The notes: generated by a model from the sequence alone, not told the origin. A stretch of 64,000 nucleotides of DNA from Pseudomonas marginalis (GCF_900105325.1 NZ_FNSU01000003.1:1426001-1490000), one strand, 5' to 3'. Counted from the first letter of the stretch, positions 28,013 to 37,622 are shown. Numbers and translations are program-made.

Positions 28013-31000
28013 ATGTCGATGCACGCAACACCCACTACTCATGCGCTGACCGCCCAGGCCGTCAGTGCCCAATTTGCCAGTCGCCCCTCCCTGGAGGCGG
28101 TGATCCAACCCTTACTCGGCGCAGCCATTGCCGAAACATACCCCGACTTGATCATCGATCTGTCGCGCACACGCCTGGCAACCCCCACCGGGAAAGGTGG
28201 CTGGACCCTGGCCCCCTTGATGACGGTTATCCAGCGCTACCTGGCCGAAGGTGGACCACTGGACTTCAACGAAGTCGACCATCTGCCCTACTACCTGTCG
28301 GATGTCCCGCCCAAGCGCCTCAAGCTACCCGGCACCGAGACGCCTGGGCCGGACATGAAAGTCATTGAGGCGCTGATCAAGACGCTGCCGCCCACCCTGC
28401 CCATTGCCCTGCAAGACGCATTGGCCGAGTACTGGAATGCCCCGTCAGACACAACAGTCAGCCGCTGGCGCTGGCTCAGCGACATGCTCAGGAGCACCTT
28501 GCGCGCCAGCACCCTGCGCCAGCCGGAACTGGACGAGGCCGCCTGGCAAACCCTGGACCAACTCATCACCACCCCGGACCGTGCACAACGCCTGGCCAAA
28601 CACGGCGACCACAGCGTGCTCGCCTATGGGCTTGAGACCACGCTGAGCAGCAATGGCCAGGCCGATCGCCAACTGACCGAACACATGGTGCTGACCCGCG
28701 CCATCAACGGCGTGGCGCCGGCCCTTTTGTGTGCGCCGAACGGGCAAGTCGAATCCTTTGCCTCAATGGACGCGCTCTTGCAGGCCTGGGGCGAGCGCCT
28801 GGCGGCGCACTACCAGGCCAGCACGATTACCTGTAATCGTTACGAACCCGAAGGCTCCATCTTCGACCACCAGGCGTCGATGATTCTGAACCAGCAACTG
28901 ACGCGCCTGGGCGCCCTGCAACTGCCACTCGGCCAAGACCTGCAGACGCTGCACACGCTGTACCTGGAAATCACCGACCCAGGGCTGTGCTTTCTCGACG
29001 CCCTGCAAGCCCCTGCGCAAACACTCGCCAGCGTGCGTGCGCAGCTACCGCAGAATCTGCGTGGCGCCAGCCCCGCCGACCGTGCCCGCTACCGCCATTA
29101 CACCTTGGCCCTGGCGGGCCTGAAACAACGCGCACAGGACCCGGCCCTTGCCACCGACATTGAAGACATCCAACGTTTTACCGTTGCGGCCCTACAACGC
29201 GAAATGGGCCGTGAAACAGCCGTCGGCAACGGTCCAGACCAGATCCCGACACAGGGGCTTAACCCGGATGATGTGCAGCTGACGTTCGTGGTTGCCGCCG
29301 GTTACCCGGGTGGTGCCGGGATTGTCGAGCACGTGCGCATGAGCCTCACGGAGCTGGCCATCAGAAACCTGAGTGGTCGTCCCAGCGGCGAGTTCACCCT
29401 CGCCCATCGCCAGGGCACCCCCTTACCGGCGTGGCTGACACCGGCCTACGTTATCGCCCTGGTTGAGCGAGTGGATATCGGCCAGCATTACCCCCATTAC
29501 CTCAAGGACCAGTTGCTCAGCGATACGGCCAAGGCCCGCGCCCAGGAAACGCTGTTCGCTGAACACCTGTCGGTACAACTGCCGCTATTGGCGCTGGAGT
29601 TGAGCCTCAAGCGCGAAGCCGGTGTGACGCCCGTGGGCGCACGCATGGTCGAGTGCCTGATGCAGGCCACCAGCAGCGAGCAGCAACTCGACGGCCGTGC
29701 AGTGGTGATTCGTCATCTGGCGCTGCTGCACAGCCCCGCCGCCCAACCGGACGTGGTGAGCAACATGTACATCATTGAGTTCCAGGACGTCAGCAGCGGC
29801 CCGCACCTGCTGTTTCGCCCGCTCTATGCCCAACCGTTGCACGAGTACGCCAGCCACGCCGACCTGCTGGCCGCGATCGCCGCACCTGGCGACATGCAAG
29901 CCAGCATCCTGACCTGGCTGCCCGACAACACCAGGCCGATCTACGACAACGGAGGTTTTCACGAACCCCATTACCTGCGGTTCGGCCAGGGCGATGAGTT
30001 CGCCCCCAGGGAAACGCCGCCGCCGGCGACCCTGGCACTCGATGGTATCAACGAAGAATTGCAGCAGTGCCTGGTCACGGGCAGCCTGATGCAGTACCTG
30101 TTCAGCGATAACGCCCGCGCCTTGGTACAACAGGCTGACCGAGCCTCCGTGTCCAACAGTGAAAGTCGCTGGCAGACCTTGCGCGAAGGCGGCGGTTTGC
30201 TGTTCTTCAGTGTTATACAGCCCGTGCTGCGCGGCCCGGCAATGCTGATGGGGTGGTTGCTGGCCATCACGACCAGCCTGACGCAAGACATCCAGGCGCT
30301 CGGCAGCCAGAACCCCAAGGTCCGTGAACAGGGCAGCATCGACCTGTTGCTGAACGTCGCGCTGTTGCTGCTGGACTTCCCGGCAACGCCCATCACACGG
30401 CGCCCGCTGCCGTTGGCGGTCACACCGCCCGCCTCCGCCACCGCGCTGCCACGGCGCAGCGCCGAACAATGGCCGGTGCCTGCGCCGGCCCAGATTCGCC
30501 AAGGCACCGTCGCCCTGCCCGGCGAGCTGCCGCAGGGCAACCACACCGCCCTGGATTTCAGCTTTGCCCAGGCCCACCAGCGCCTCACCCACAGCCAGCG
30601 CATGCGCTTGCAAACCTTCAGGGTCACACCACCTGCCACGTTGCCGCAGCCGGTGCTCAACGGTCCGCGCAAGGGGCTGTACTTGATCGGCACCACCTGG
30701 CATGCACGGGTTGACGGTGAGCTGTTTCAAGTCAGCCTGGGGCACGACGCCAGCGTGGTGATTGTGGATCCCGCCGACCCTGATCGCAGCGGCCCTTACC
30801 TAAGGACGCAGACGCCCGGCACGTGGACGATCGATACCCGCCTGCGCCTGCGCGGTGGCATGCCCCTGGGCCGCATTGCCGCCGAACGCCAACGTAAAGC
30901 GATGCGTATCAGCCAATTGCAAACCGAGTATGAGCAATTTCTCAAAGGCCAGGCGTCGCTGCAGAGCTCCGCCGATGAAGCTCAAGCGGCCATGGACAAA

Positions 31001-32689
31001 GCCGACAAGGACCCGACGATCGGAGAAACCCAACGGGCCCGGATCCGAAAACAATTTGACAGTGCGCTGCACAGCCAGACAGCGGAATTTCAGAAGATCC
31101 TGGACAGCGCCAAGGAACGGGGCGAAATGGGCATCGCATTACCGCTTACACCGCTCGAACGCATCCTGGAAAATACCGTCAAAAATACGCGCAAGCATGT
31201 GGTCGTGGCAGAAAATGACCGGCAAGCCCTCTATCGCGCCAATCAACGCTTTACCCGCGAAGGCCCGGCGTTGTACCTGGCGGTGCTTGGTGAGCCGGCG
31301 AGCTACCGGCAGTTTCTCCAGCGGCTGCTGGAGATCAATGAACGCAGCATTCATTGGCTGGAGCTCAAGGACCGCTCCCTGGAACAGCTGTTTGAGCTGA
31401 GCCCTGCCGGCGCCGAGAGTGCGACTGGATTGACGGCCGACCGGTCGAACGAAATCAGCGCCCTGGCAGTCAAGGACCTGCACATTCGCTGCTTGAAGCG
31501 TTTGATTGTCAAAGACGTTGAACATCCTCTGTTCAATGCCTTGAACACCATCGTCGATCCCTTGCAGGAGCATGTACGCACCCACAGCGAACTCAACAGC
31601 CTTGAACTGCCGGGCAGTGACCGCCTGAATGTACTGGAGAGCCTGGTGGAACACTATGGCAGTGCCCTCGACGCCTTGCAGGGCCTTGGCATCCTCGATG
31701 CCGAAGTCCTCGACCACACCTACAGCAGCAAACTGTTCACGCTGGTCGAGGCGCTCTACCAGGACGCCAGCCAGCGCCTGGCCAGCGAAATCAAACCGGC
31801 GGCACAAGCGCCCAAGCGCTTGCCAAAACGCCCGATGAGCAGCCACGGCGCTGCGCCTAAGCGCGTGATCAAGACCCGCCGCAAAGGCACATTCATCGGT
31901 GAACTCAAGCCCATCGGCAACGTGGATATCGTCGAAGTTCGCGCCGAGGGCAGCGACCAGTTGCTGGGGATGTATTCACAAAGCGGTGATGAATGGGTTG
32001 AATTCGTCCAGGCGCCGGCCCCACAACCGCCGGCGCCGCCCCGTAGCCTGAGCGTAGTAAAGGGCCAGGCACGCAAACTCCTGGCCATGCTTCAGGACCA
32101 CTTGAACCGGGGGGAGGCCTATCGAAAAATCTCCAGGCACCCGCAGGAAGTGCAGGAAATTTTGCAGTATGAAGCCGTGCGCTATGACACCTTGGCCACA
32201 GAGCTGCACCGTGCCATCGAAGCCCAACCCGAGGCTAGCAGGAGCGCCGCCGACCAAGCGCTGGTGGTGCAACTGCGCGAGGCCTACTCGCGGTTGAACA
32301 GCCAAGGCCAGGCGTTACGTTTGCAACTGTGCCTGCAACTGCCGCCCACCCATGCCAACCTCGAATACCTCATCGACCAGCAACAGGCGAACGTTGCGTT
32401 GCTGGGCAAACGTATTCAGTTGGGTGGCCCACGTCGTGACTTCATCCAGGAGTACGCGATCAACGACGCGAAAGGCTTTACGCTGTGGTACGCGCACTTT
32501 CACTACCCCGGCGCGAATACGCCCAAGGCCGATTACACGGCCGCCCATTTGAAAACCCGTGAGCAACGCCGCGAGAGCTATTACAGCCTGCTGGCCAAGG
32601 CGCAAAGTCCCCAGGCCATCGTCAATGTGCATCGAGGCTTGATCGGCAAACAGCTGGCTGAACGCTGGTTCCTGTCCTTCGAGTCGTGA
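28013..32689 (+). CDS. Giant dermonecrotic-toxin-like (DUF6543-type) protein, second of the pair (1558 aa)
   Basis: Paralogue of the preceding protein along its whole length. Shared blocks: AQFASRPSL near residue 20, YEPEGSIFD near 280, MSLTELAIRNL near 450, PDVVSNMYIIE near 580, RFGQGDE near 660, a hydrophobic region near 725-790 (FSVIQPVLRGPAMLMGW, LLLNVALLLLDF), WHARVDGELFQVS near 905, coiled coil near 955-1020, KGTFIGELKP near 1295, and YAHFHYPGANTPKADYTAAH near 1490. It contains LRLRGG at 944-949, the same six residues that end ubiquitin. No signal peptide, LRR, NEL or RTX repeats are seen, so the delivery route is unknown. ATG 28013 has AAGGA 7 bases upstream, 38 bases after the first gene, so they probably form one unit. 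Confidence 0.85.
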   Translation: MSMHATPTTHALTAQAVSAQFASRPSLEAVIQPLLGAAIAETYPDLIIDLSRTRLATPTGKGGWTLAPLMTVIQRYLAEGGPLDFNEVDHLPYYLSDVPPKRLKLPGTETPGPDMKVIEALIKTLPPTLPIALQDALAEYWNAPSDTTVSRWRWLSDMLRSTLRASTLRQPELDEAAWQTLDQLITTPDRAQRLAKHGDHSVLAYGLETTLSSNGQADRQLTEHMVLTRAINGVAPALLCAPNGQVESFASMDALLQAWGERLAAHYQASTITCNRYEPEGSIFDHQASMILNQQLTRLGALQLPLGQDLQTLHTLYLEITDPGLCFLDALQAPAQTLASVRAQLPQNLRGASPADRARYRHYTLALAGLKQRAQDPALATDIEDIQRFTVAALQREMGRETAVGNGPDQIPTQGLNPDDVQLTFVVAAGYPGGAGIVEHVRMSLTELAIRNLSGRPSGEFTLAHRQGTPLPAWLTPAYVIALVERVDIGQHYPHYLKDQLLSDTAKARAQETLFAEHLSVQLPLLALELSLKREAGVTPVGARMVECLMQATSSEQQLDGRAVVIRHLALLHSPAAQPDVVSNMYIIEFQDVSSGPHLLFRPLYAQPLHEYASHADLLAAIAAPGDMQASILTWLPDNTRPIYDNGGFHEPHYLRFGQGDEFAPRETPPPATLALDGINEELQQCLVTGSLMQYLFSDNARALVQQADRASVSNSESRWQTLREGGGLLFFSVIQPVLRGPAMLMGWLLAITTSLTQDIQALGSQNPKVREQGSIDLLLNVALLLLDFPATPITRRPLPLAVTPPASATALPRRSAEQWPVPAPAQIRQGTVALPGELPQGNHTALDFSFAQAHQRLTHSQRMRLQTFRVTPPATLPQPVLNGPRKGLYLIGTTWHARVDGELFQVSLGHDASVVIVDPADPDRSGPYLRTQTPGTWTIDTRLRLRGGMPLGRIAAERQRKAMRISQLQTEYEQFLKGQASLQSSADEAQAAMDKADKDPTIGETQRARIRKQFDSALHSQTAEFQKILDSAKERGEMGIALPLTPLERILENTVKNTRKHVVVAENDRQALYRANQRFTREGPALYLAVLGEPASYRQFLQRLLEINERSIHWLELKDRSLEQLFELSPAGAESATGLTADRSNEISALAVKDLHIRCLKRLIVKDVEHPLFNALNTIVDPLQEHVRTHSELNSLELPGSDRLNVLESLVEHYGSALDALQGLGILDAEVLDHTYSSKLFTLVEALYQDASQRLASEIKPAAQAPKRLPKRPMSSHGAAPKRVIKTRRKGTFIGELKPIGNVDIVEVRAEGSDQLLGMYSQSGDEWVEFVQAPAPQPPAPPRSLSVVKGQARKLLAMLQDHLNRGEAYRKISRHPQEVQEILQYEAVRYDTLATELHRAIEAQPEASRSAADQALVVQLREAYSRLNSQGQALRLQLCLQLPPTHANLEYLIDQQQANVALLGKRIQLGGPRRDFIQEYAINDAKGFTLWYAHFHYPGANTPKADYTAAHLKTREQRRESYYSLLAKAQSPQAIVNVHRGLIGKQLAERWFLSFES

Positions 32690-32699
32690 GACCGGCAAT

Positions 32700-32737
32700 A
32701 GCCTGTGGCGGCGGCACTTACGCGTTCGCCACAGGCT
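32700..32737. terminator. Bidirectional terminator between convergent genes
   Basis: Eleven-base-pair perfect arms (AGCCTGTGGCG and CGCCACAGGCT) with a 16-base loop, lying between the stop of the second giant gene and the stop of the RND transporter gene. Confidence 0.75.
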
Positions 32738-32743
32738 GCAGGC

Positions 32744-35119
32744 TCAGTGGGCGAACAGCGAATTACCCTTCTGCCCCGCCAGCTTCTCAGGCTTGATCAG
32801 GAACCGCGCCAGCGCCGGCAACAGCCATAGCGCACCGAACATGTTCCACAACAGCATGAAGGTCAGCATCAGGCCCATGTCGGCCTGGAACTTGATGGCC
32901 GAAAAAATCCAGGTGCACACACCGATGGCCAGGCACAGGCCGGTAAACAGCACCGCTTTGCCGGTGGACTTGAGCGTCTGGTAATAGGCTTCCTGCAACG
33001 GCAACCCCGCACGCAGGAAGCTCTCCAGGCGGCTGTAGATATAGATGCCGTAGTCCACGCCGATCCCCACGCCCAACGCCACCACCGGCAAGGTCGCGAC
33101 CTTGACGCCGATACCCATGAACGCCATCAGCGCGTTACCCAGCACCGAGGTCAGCACCAGCGGCAGCACGATGCACAGGGTCGCGGCCCAGGAGCGGAAA
33201 GTGATCATGCACATGGTCGCCACACACAGGTACACCAGGATCAGGATGGTCAGCTCGGACTCCTTGATCACCTCGTTGGTGGCCGCTTCGATCCCGGCAT
33301 TACCGGCGGCGAGGATGAATTCCAGGCCGTCCTTGTTGTTCTCCTTGGCGAAGTCCTGCACCGCATGCACGGCGCGGTCGAGGGTTTCGGCCTTGTGGTC
33401 GTTGAGGAACACCAGCACCGGTGCCAGGGAGCAATTGTTGTTATACAGGCCGTCAGCGCGAGCGATGGAGTTGTTCAGCACATCCGGGTTGCGCGACAGG
33501 GTTTCCCATTTCAGGTTGCCCTCGTTCATGCCCTTGATCATCTGCTTGGACACGGTCACCAACGAGATCGCCGACTGCACCCCCTCGGTGTTCTGCATCT
33601 TCCACATCAACTGGTCGATGGGCGCCATGGCTTCATAGCGCGAGCAGCCTTCGGCCTTGGTCTTGACCATCACCACCAGCACGTCGGAGCTGGTGGAGTA
33701 GTTGCTGATGATGAAGTTGTTGTCCTTGTTGTAGCGCGAATCCGGGCGCAGCTCCGGCGCGCCCTGGTCGAGGTCGCCGATCTTCAGGTTCTGGCTGTAC
33801 CAGAGGCCGCCGCCAAAGGCGACCAGCGCGAGCAGGACCGAGACCGGCGCGACTTTGGGGCTGGCGAATTTCGACAGCAGGCGCCAGAACGGATGTTCGC
33901 GGTGCGCGTCTTTCTTGCTCCGGGCGATGGCACGCTTGCTGATACCCGCATAGGAAATCGCCACCGGCAGCAGGATCAGGTTGGTGAACACGATCACCGC
34001 CACGCCGATGGACGCGCCGATGGCCAGTTCGCGGATCACGCCGATATCGATGATCAGCAGCGTGATAAAGCCCACGGCATCCGCCAGGATCGCGATCATC
34101 CCCGGCAGGAACAGTTGCCGGAAGGTGCGCCGCGCGGCCGTCAAGGCGTTGTCCGCCTCGCTGGATTGCAGGGCGATACCGTTGATCTTCTGCACACCGT
34201 GGGAAATCCCGATGGCGAAGATCAGGAACGGCACCAGCATCGAGTACGGGTCCAGCCCGAAGCCGAAGAAGTGCATCAGGCCGAGTTGCCAGACCACCGC
34301 CACCAGTGTGGTGCTCAACACGGCGATGGTGCTGCGCAGGCAGTTGGTGAACCACAGCAATAGAACCAGGGTGATGACGAAGGCAACGCCGAAGAACAGC
34401 ACCACCATCACCAGGCCGTCGATCAGGTCGCCGACCTTCTTGGCGAAGCCGACGATGTGGATCTTGACGTTGGGGTTCTGGGCTTCGAACTTGTCGCGGA
34501 TCTTGTCTTCGAGTTCATGGGAGAACTTGCGGTAATCCAGGGCCAGCAGCTTGCCCTGGTCCTGCGGGTCCGGGTAGGACTCCAGCAGCGGGATGTCGAC
34601 GATACTCGACTTGAAATCGTTGGCCACCAGCCGTCCGACCTGGCCGGACTTAAGCACGTTGTTGCGCAGTTGATCGAGGCTTTGCGTCGAGCCGTTGTAG
34701 CTCTGCGGGATCACTTCACCGCCGGCGAAGCCTTCTTCGGTGACTTCGGTCCAGCGTACGCTGGGGCTCCACAGCGACTTGAGGCCCGAGCGGTCGACGC
34801 CGGAGATGTAGAACACCTCGTCGTTGATCTGCCTTAGGGTCTCCATGTATTCCTTAGTGAAGATGTCACCGTCCTTGGCCTCCACCGAGATACGCACCGT
34901 GTTGCCCAGGTTGGCCAGGTCGTTGCGGTGTTCCATCATCTTTTCGATGAAGGGGTGCTTGAGGGGGATCATCTTTTCAAAGCTGGTGGACGGGCGAATC
35001 AACGTCGCCTGCCAGAACAGGAAAATGCTCACCAGCAGGCAGATCACGATGACTGCCGGGCGGTTATTGAAGATCAGGCGCTCAAGAAAGGTCGCTTTAT
35101 CGTTGTGATGACTGCTCAT
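32744..35119 (-). CDS. RND-superfamily transporter, HAE3/MMPL type (791 aa)
   Basis: Inner-membrane exporter of the RND superfamily. One N-terminal membrane segment (AVIVICLLVSIFLFW, about 22-38) precedes a large periplasmic loop; then five segments (about 235-400), a second loop, and a final cluster of segments. VDYGIYIYSRLESFL after segment 8 and IFAIGISHGVQKING after segment 4 are the paired RND motifs. Two-fold symmetry is clear. HAE3/MMPL proteins move hydrophobic or lipid-like molecules. It lies downstream of a YCF48-like gene on the same strand, a common pairing in Pseudomonas. The start is preceded by AACAATAAGAAGG, a Crc/Hfq-type motif that overlaps the end of the YCF48-like gene. 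Confidence 0.92.
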   Translation of the reverse strand: MSSHHNDKATFLERLIFNNRPAVIVICLLVSIFLFWQATLIRPSTSFEKMIPLKHPFIEKMMEHRNDLANLGNTVRISVEAKDGDIFTKEYMETLRQINDEVFYISGVDRSGLKSLWSPSVRWTEVTEEGFAGGEVIPQSYNGSTQSLDQLRNNVLKSGQVGRLVANDFKSSIVDIPLLESYPDPQDQGKLLALDYRKFSHELEDKIRDKFEAQNPNVKIHIVGFAKKVGDLIDGLVMVVLFFGVAFVITLVLLLWFTNCLRSTIAVLSTTLVAVVWQLGLMHFFGFGLDPYSMLVPFLIFAIGISHGVQKINGIALQSSEADNALTAARRTFRQLFLPGMIAILADAVGFITLLIIDIGVIRELAIGASIGVAVIVFTNLILLPVAISYAGISKRAIARSKKDAHREHPFWRLLSKFASPKVAPVSVLLALVAFGGGLWYSQNLKIGDLDQGAPELRPDSRYNKDNNFIISNYSTSSDVLVVMVKTKAEGCSRYEAMAPIDQLMWKMQNTEGVQSAISLVTVSKQMIKGMNEGNLKWETLSRNPDVLNNSIARADGLYNNNCSLAPVLVFLNDHKAETLDRAVHAVQDFAKENNKDGLEFILAAGNAGIEAATNEVIKESELTILILVYLCVATMCMITFRSWAATLCIVLPLVLTSVLGNALMAFMGIGVKVATLPVVALGVGIGVDYGIYIYSRLESFLRAGLPLQEAYYQTLKSTGKAVLFTGLCLAIGVCTWIFSAIKFQADMGLMLTFMLLWNMFGALWLLPALARFLIKPEKLAGQKGNSLFAH

Positions 35120-35134
35120 GCGTTCCCCGCCTTC

Positions 35135-35142
35135 TTATTGTT
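35135..35142 (-). promoter_or_regulatory. Crc/Hfq-type A-rich motif before the RND transporter
   Basis: Coding-strand AACAATAAGAAGG overlaps the stop of the YCF48-like gene and precedes the RND start by about 16 bases. Confidence 0.5.
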
Positions 35143-36178
35143 TTGTCGGTTCGGCGCCAGTGGGTGTGGCGACGCGAACACCACCCTGCCCGACCAGAAT
35201 CAAGTTGCCGTTGCCTGCCGCCGTGACGGCCGACAATGAAATACGGTCGGGGCGATTGAACACGCTGAAGGTCTGGCCGTCGTCATGGCTGACCACCACG
35301 CTGCCGCCGTTGCCGACCACCACCAGCGAACCGTCTTCGAGCAAGGTGGCCCCCGACAAGCCGAACTCCAGGGCGCCGCGTGCGGCATTGAGCTCGACTT
35401 GTTCCCAGGTGCTGCCGAAATCCGTGGAGCGGTAAAGATTGCCGCGCAAGCCGTAGGCCAGCAGGGTTTGGGGTTGTGCGGTGCTGATCACGCCAAACAG
35501 CGAGCCCTCGTAGGGGCCTTCGAGTTTTTCCCAGGTCTGACCGTCGTCGCTGGAGCGGAACATGCTGCCCTGCTCGCCGACGATAAACAGGCCGGCGTCC
35601 TTGATCCGGGCGATGGCGTTGAGGTGGAACTGGTCTTCATTGTCGAGGCGGTCGCTGACGTCTTCCCAGGTCTTGCCGCCGTCGGTGGTTTCGATCAGCG
35701 CCCCATAGGCGCCCACGGCCAGGCCGTGGTGGGCATCGTTGAACCACACATCGAGCAACGGCGCTTCACGCTTGAGGTCTTGATACTGCTGGGTCCAGGT
35801 GGCACCGCCGTCGGTGCTGGCGAGGATTTGCGCATCATGGCCCACCGCCCAGCCCTGCTTGTCATCGACGAAATACACCGCCGTGAGCAGTTGCCGGGTG
35901 GGGACCTTGGCTTGGGTCCAGGTGCTGCCCTGGTCATCGGAATAGAGGATGTGCCCACGATCACCGACCGCCACCAGGCGCTTGCCGGCATGGACGACAT
36001 CGATCATCAGGCCTTTGGCGGCCTTGGGGGATTCAATCGCAAAAGAGGTATCGCTGGCGGCCTGGACGACGGTCGGCAACGCGACAGTCCCAAACAGCGA
36101 GAGCGCTGCGGCCAGCAACGCAACCCTGCGTGCGGCGCGTGGGCGGCAAACAACCCAACCCATGACAGGCTCACTCAT
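35135..36178 (-). CDS. YCF48/Hcf136-like exported beta-propeller protein (347 aa)
   Basis: Exported beta-propeller with at least six Asp-box/BNR turns: DQGSTWTQA, DGGATWTQQ, DGGKTWEDV, DDGQTWEKL, DFGSTWEQV and DDGQTFSVF. A signal peptide is present (about 15-40, RRVALLAAALSLFGTVALP). I use ATG 36178, with GGAG 8 bases upstream; the ATG at 36193 lacks one. It ends 15 bases before the RND gene, so they form an operon. By analogy with other RND/YCF48 pairs, it may present substrate to the transporter or chaperone its assembly; this is inference. Confidence 0.88.
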   Translation of the reverse strand: MSEPVMGWVVCRPRAARRVALLAAALSLFGTVALPTVVQAASDTSFAIESPKAAKGLMIDVVHAGKRLVAVGDRGHILYSDDQGSTWTQAKVPTRQLLTAVYFVDDKQGWAVGHDAQILASTDGGATWTQQYQDLKREAPLLDVWFNDAHHGLAVGAYGALIETTDGGKTWEDVSDRLDNEDQFHLNAIARIKDAGLFIVGEQGSMFRSSDDGQTWEKLEGPYEGSLFGVISTAQPQTLLAYGLRGNLYRSTDFGSTWEQVELNAARGALEFGLSGATLLEDGSLVVVGNGGSVVVSHDDGQTFSVFNRPDRISLSAVTAAGNGNLILVGQGGVRVATPTGAEPTKQ

Positions 36179-36196
36179 AGACCTTTCTCCCATTTA

Positions 36197-36204
36197 TTAT
36201 TGTT
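36197..36204 (-). promoter_or_regulatory. Crc/Hfq-type A-rich motif before the YCF48-like gene
   Basis: On the coding strand AACAATAATAAA lies just upstream of the GGAG ribosome site, matching the AANAANAA pattern bound by Hfq/Crc in Pseudomonas. Confidence 0.5.
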
Positions 36205-36376
36205 AGGTCGTCTCGCCTTCCCGGGCCCTGAAACCTGCAATCTAGAGCGCCTGGAGGAAGCAGGGGCCATCCTATCGGGCTTTCGAATCGTCTGACAATC
36301 GGTGCTACGTTATCTTTTGTTAACTGACGGCGTTTGGCCATGCCTGAATAGGCGGGTATCAGCCAGGCTGATTAAT

Positions 36377-36420
36377 GAATTTTTATTCCATCTATTGAAA
36401 TATGGGAATTTTTATTCCAT
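36377..36420 (+). promoter_or_regulatory. Paired GGAA-N6-TTCC-like operators upstream of the MocA-family gene
   Basis: A 15-base direct repeat, GAATTTTTATTCCAT, occurs at 36377-36391 and 36406-36420. The second copy is extended to a perfect GGAA-TTTTTA-TTCC palindrome. GGAA-N6-TTCC is the pattern reported for IolR (RpiR family) operators in rhizobial inositol genes; the downstream gene is an inositol-dehydrogenase-like oxidoreductase. The copies lie 40-85 bases before the ATG, in a promoter-like position. Confidence 0.55.
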
Positions 36421-36461
36421 TAATAGCCTTCCTGAAAACAATAATCCAAAGGACCACGGCT

Positions 36462-37577
36462 ATGCGTGAACTCGGAATCGGCTTGATCGGCACAGGCTTC
36501 ATGGGCCGCGCCCATGCACTGGCCTTCAACAATGCCCGGGCGGTATTTGAACTGCCGGTACACCTCAAGCTGGCCGCCCTGGCCGATGCCGACACCGAAC
36601 GCGCCCAGCGCTGTGCCACGGCCTGGGGCTTTGCCCAGGCCCACGGTGACTGGCAGGCGCTGATCGACGACCCGGCCGTGGATGTGGTGGCCATCACCAC
36701 GCCGAACCACCTGCACTTTCCCATGGCGATGGCGGCCATTGCAGCGGGCAAGGCGGTGTACTGCGAAAAACCCCTGGCGGTCAGCCTGGAGCAGGCCGAT
36801 GCCATGCGCCAGGCCGCCCGCGAAGCCGGGGTGGTGACGCGGGTCGGCTACAACTACCAGCACAACCCGATGATCGGCCTGGCGCGGCAATTGATTGCCG
36901 AGGGTGACCTCGGCGACATCATCAGCTTCCAGGGCGAGTTCAGCGAAGACTTCATGGCCGACCCGGCGTCACCGTGGTCGTGGCGCTGTGAAGTGGAGCA
37001 TGCCGGTGGCGCCCTGGCGGACCTGGGCAGCCACTTGCTGTCGATGGCGCGTTACCTGGTGGGCGATGTGACCGCCGTGTGTGCCGACACCCAGACCGTC
37101 CACGCCCAACGCCCGGCCGTCAAAGGCAGCGCCGAGCAGAAAGCCATCGCCGTGGATGACCAGGTGCACGCCCTGCTGCGCTTCGCCAACGGCGCGCGCG
37201 GCACGGTGAGCAGCAGTTGGCTCAAGCACGGTTACAAGAACCACCTGAGTTTCGAGATCAGCGGCACCAAGGGCACCTTGGCGTTCGATCAGGAGCGCTT
37301 GAATGAACTGCGCCTGTGCCGTGTCGGCCAGGACGGTTTCCAGCGTTTGCTGGCCGGCCCTGCCCTGCCCGGCTACGCAGCGTTCAGCCCGGCGGCGGGG
37401 CATCAGTTGGGCTACAACGAGCTGAAGACCCTGGAGGTGCAGGAGTTGATCATGGCGCTGGCCGGCCAGGGCGCGGATGGCACCGACTTTGACGCGGCGT
37501 GGGAGGTGGAACGGCTGGCGACGGCGATTCGTGTGGCGGCCCGTGAAGAACGCTGGGTCAACCTAAACTCGCTCTGA
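36462..37577 (+). CDS. Gfo/Idh/MocA family NAD(P)-dependent oxidoreductase, inositol-dehydrogenase-like (371 aa)
   Basis: N-terminal Rossmann domain begins at once: GIGLIGTGFMGRAHA (GxGxxG). The family EKP motif is at YCEKPLAVS (about 105-113), and the C-terminal catalytic domain carries GGALADLGSHLL with the conserved Asp/His pair. Reactions in this family oxidise or reduce sugars and cyclitols. The substrate is not determined, but paired IolR-like sites upstream favour a myo-inositol or related polyol role. ATG 36462 is chosen: AAGGA lies 9 bases upstream and the protein then starts exactly at the first Rossmann strand; an in-frame ATG at 36402 falls within the operator repeat. Confidence 0.9.
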   Translation: MRELGIGLIGTGFMGRAHALAFNNARAVFELPVHLKLAALADADTERAQRCATAWGFAQAHGDWQALIDDPAVDVVAITTPNHLHFPMAMAAIAAGKAVYCEKPLAVSLEQADAMRQAAREAGVVTRVGYNYQHNPMIGLARQLIAEGDLGDIISFQGEFSEDFMADPASPWSWRCEVEHAGGALADLGSHLLSMARYLVGDVTAVCADTQTVHAQRPAVKGSAEQKAIAVDDQVHALLRFANGARGTVSSSWLKHGYKNHLSFEISGTKGTLAFDQERLNELRLCRVGQDGFQRLLAGPALPGYAAFSPAAGHQLGYNELKTLEVQELIMALAGQGADGTDFDAAWEVERLATAIRVAAREERWVNLNSL

Positions 37578-37596
37578 AGCGCAATGCAAAACCCTT

Positions 37597-37622
37597 GTGG
37601 GAGGGGCAAGCCCCCCTCCCGA
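37597..37622. repeat. REP-like palindrome after the oxidoreductase gene
   Basis: GGGAGGGG and CCCCTCCC (37599-37606, 37613-37620) flank CAAGCC, the common GTGGGAGGGGCAAGCC type of repeat in fluorescens-group Pseudomonas. It probably also ends transcription of the oxidoreductase gene and lies just beyond the stop of the convergent effector-like gene. Confidence 0.7.
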
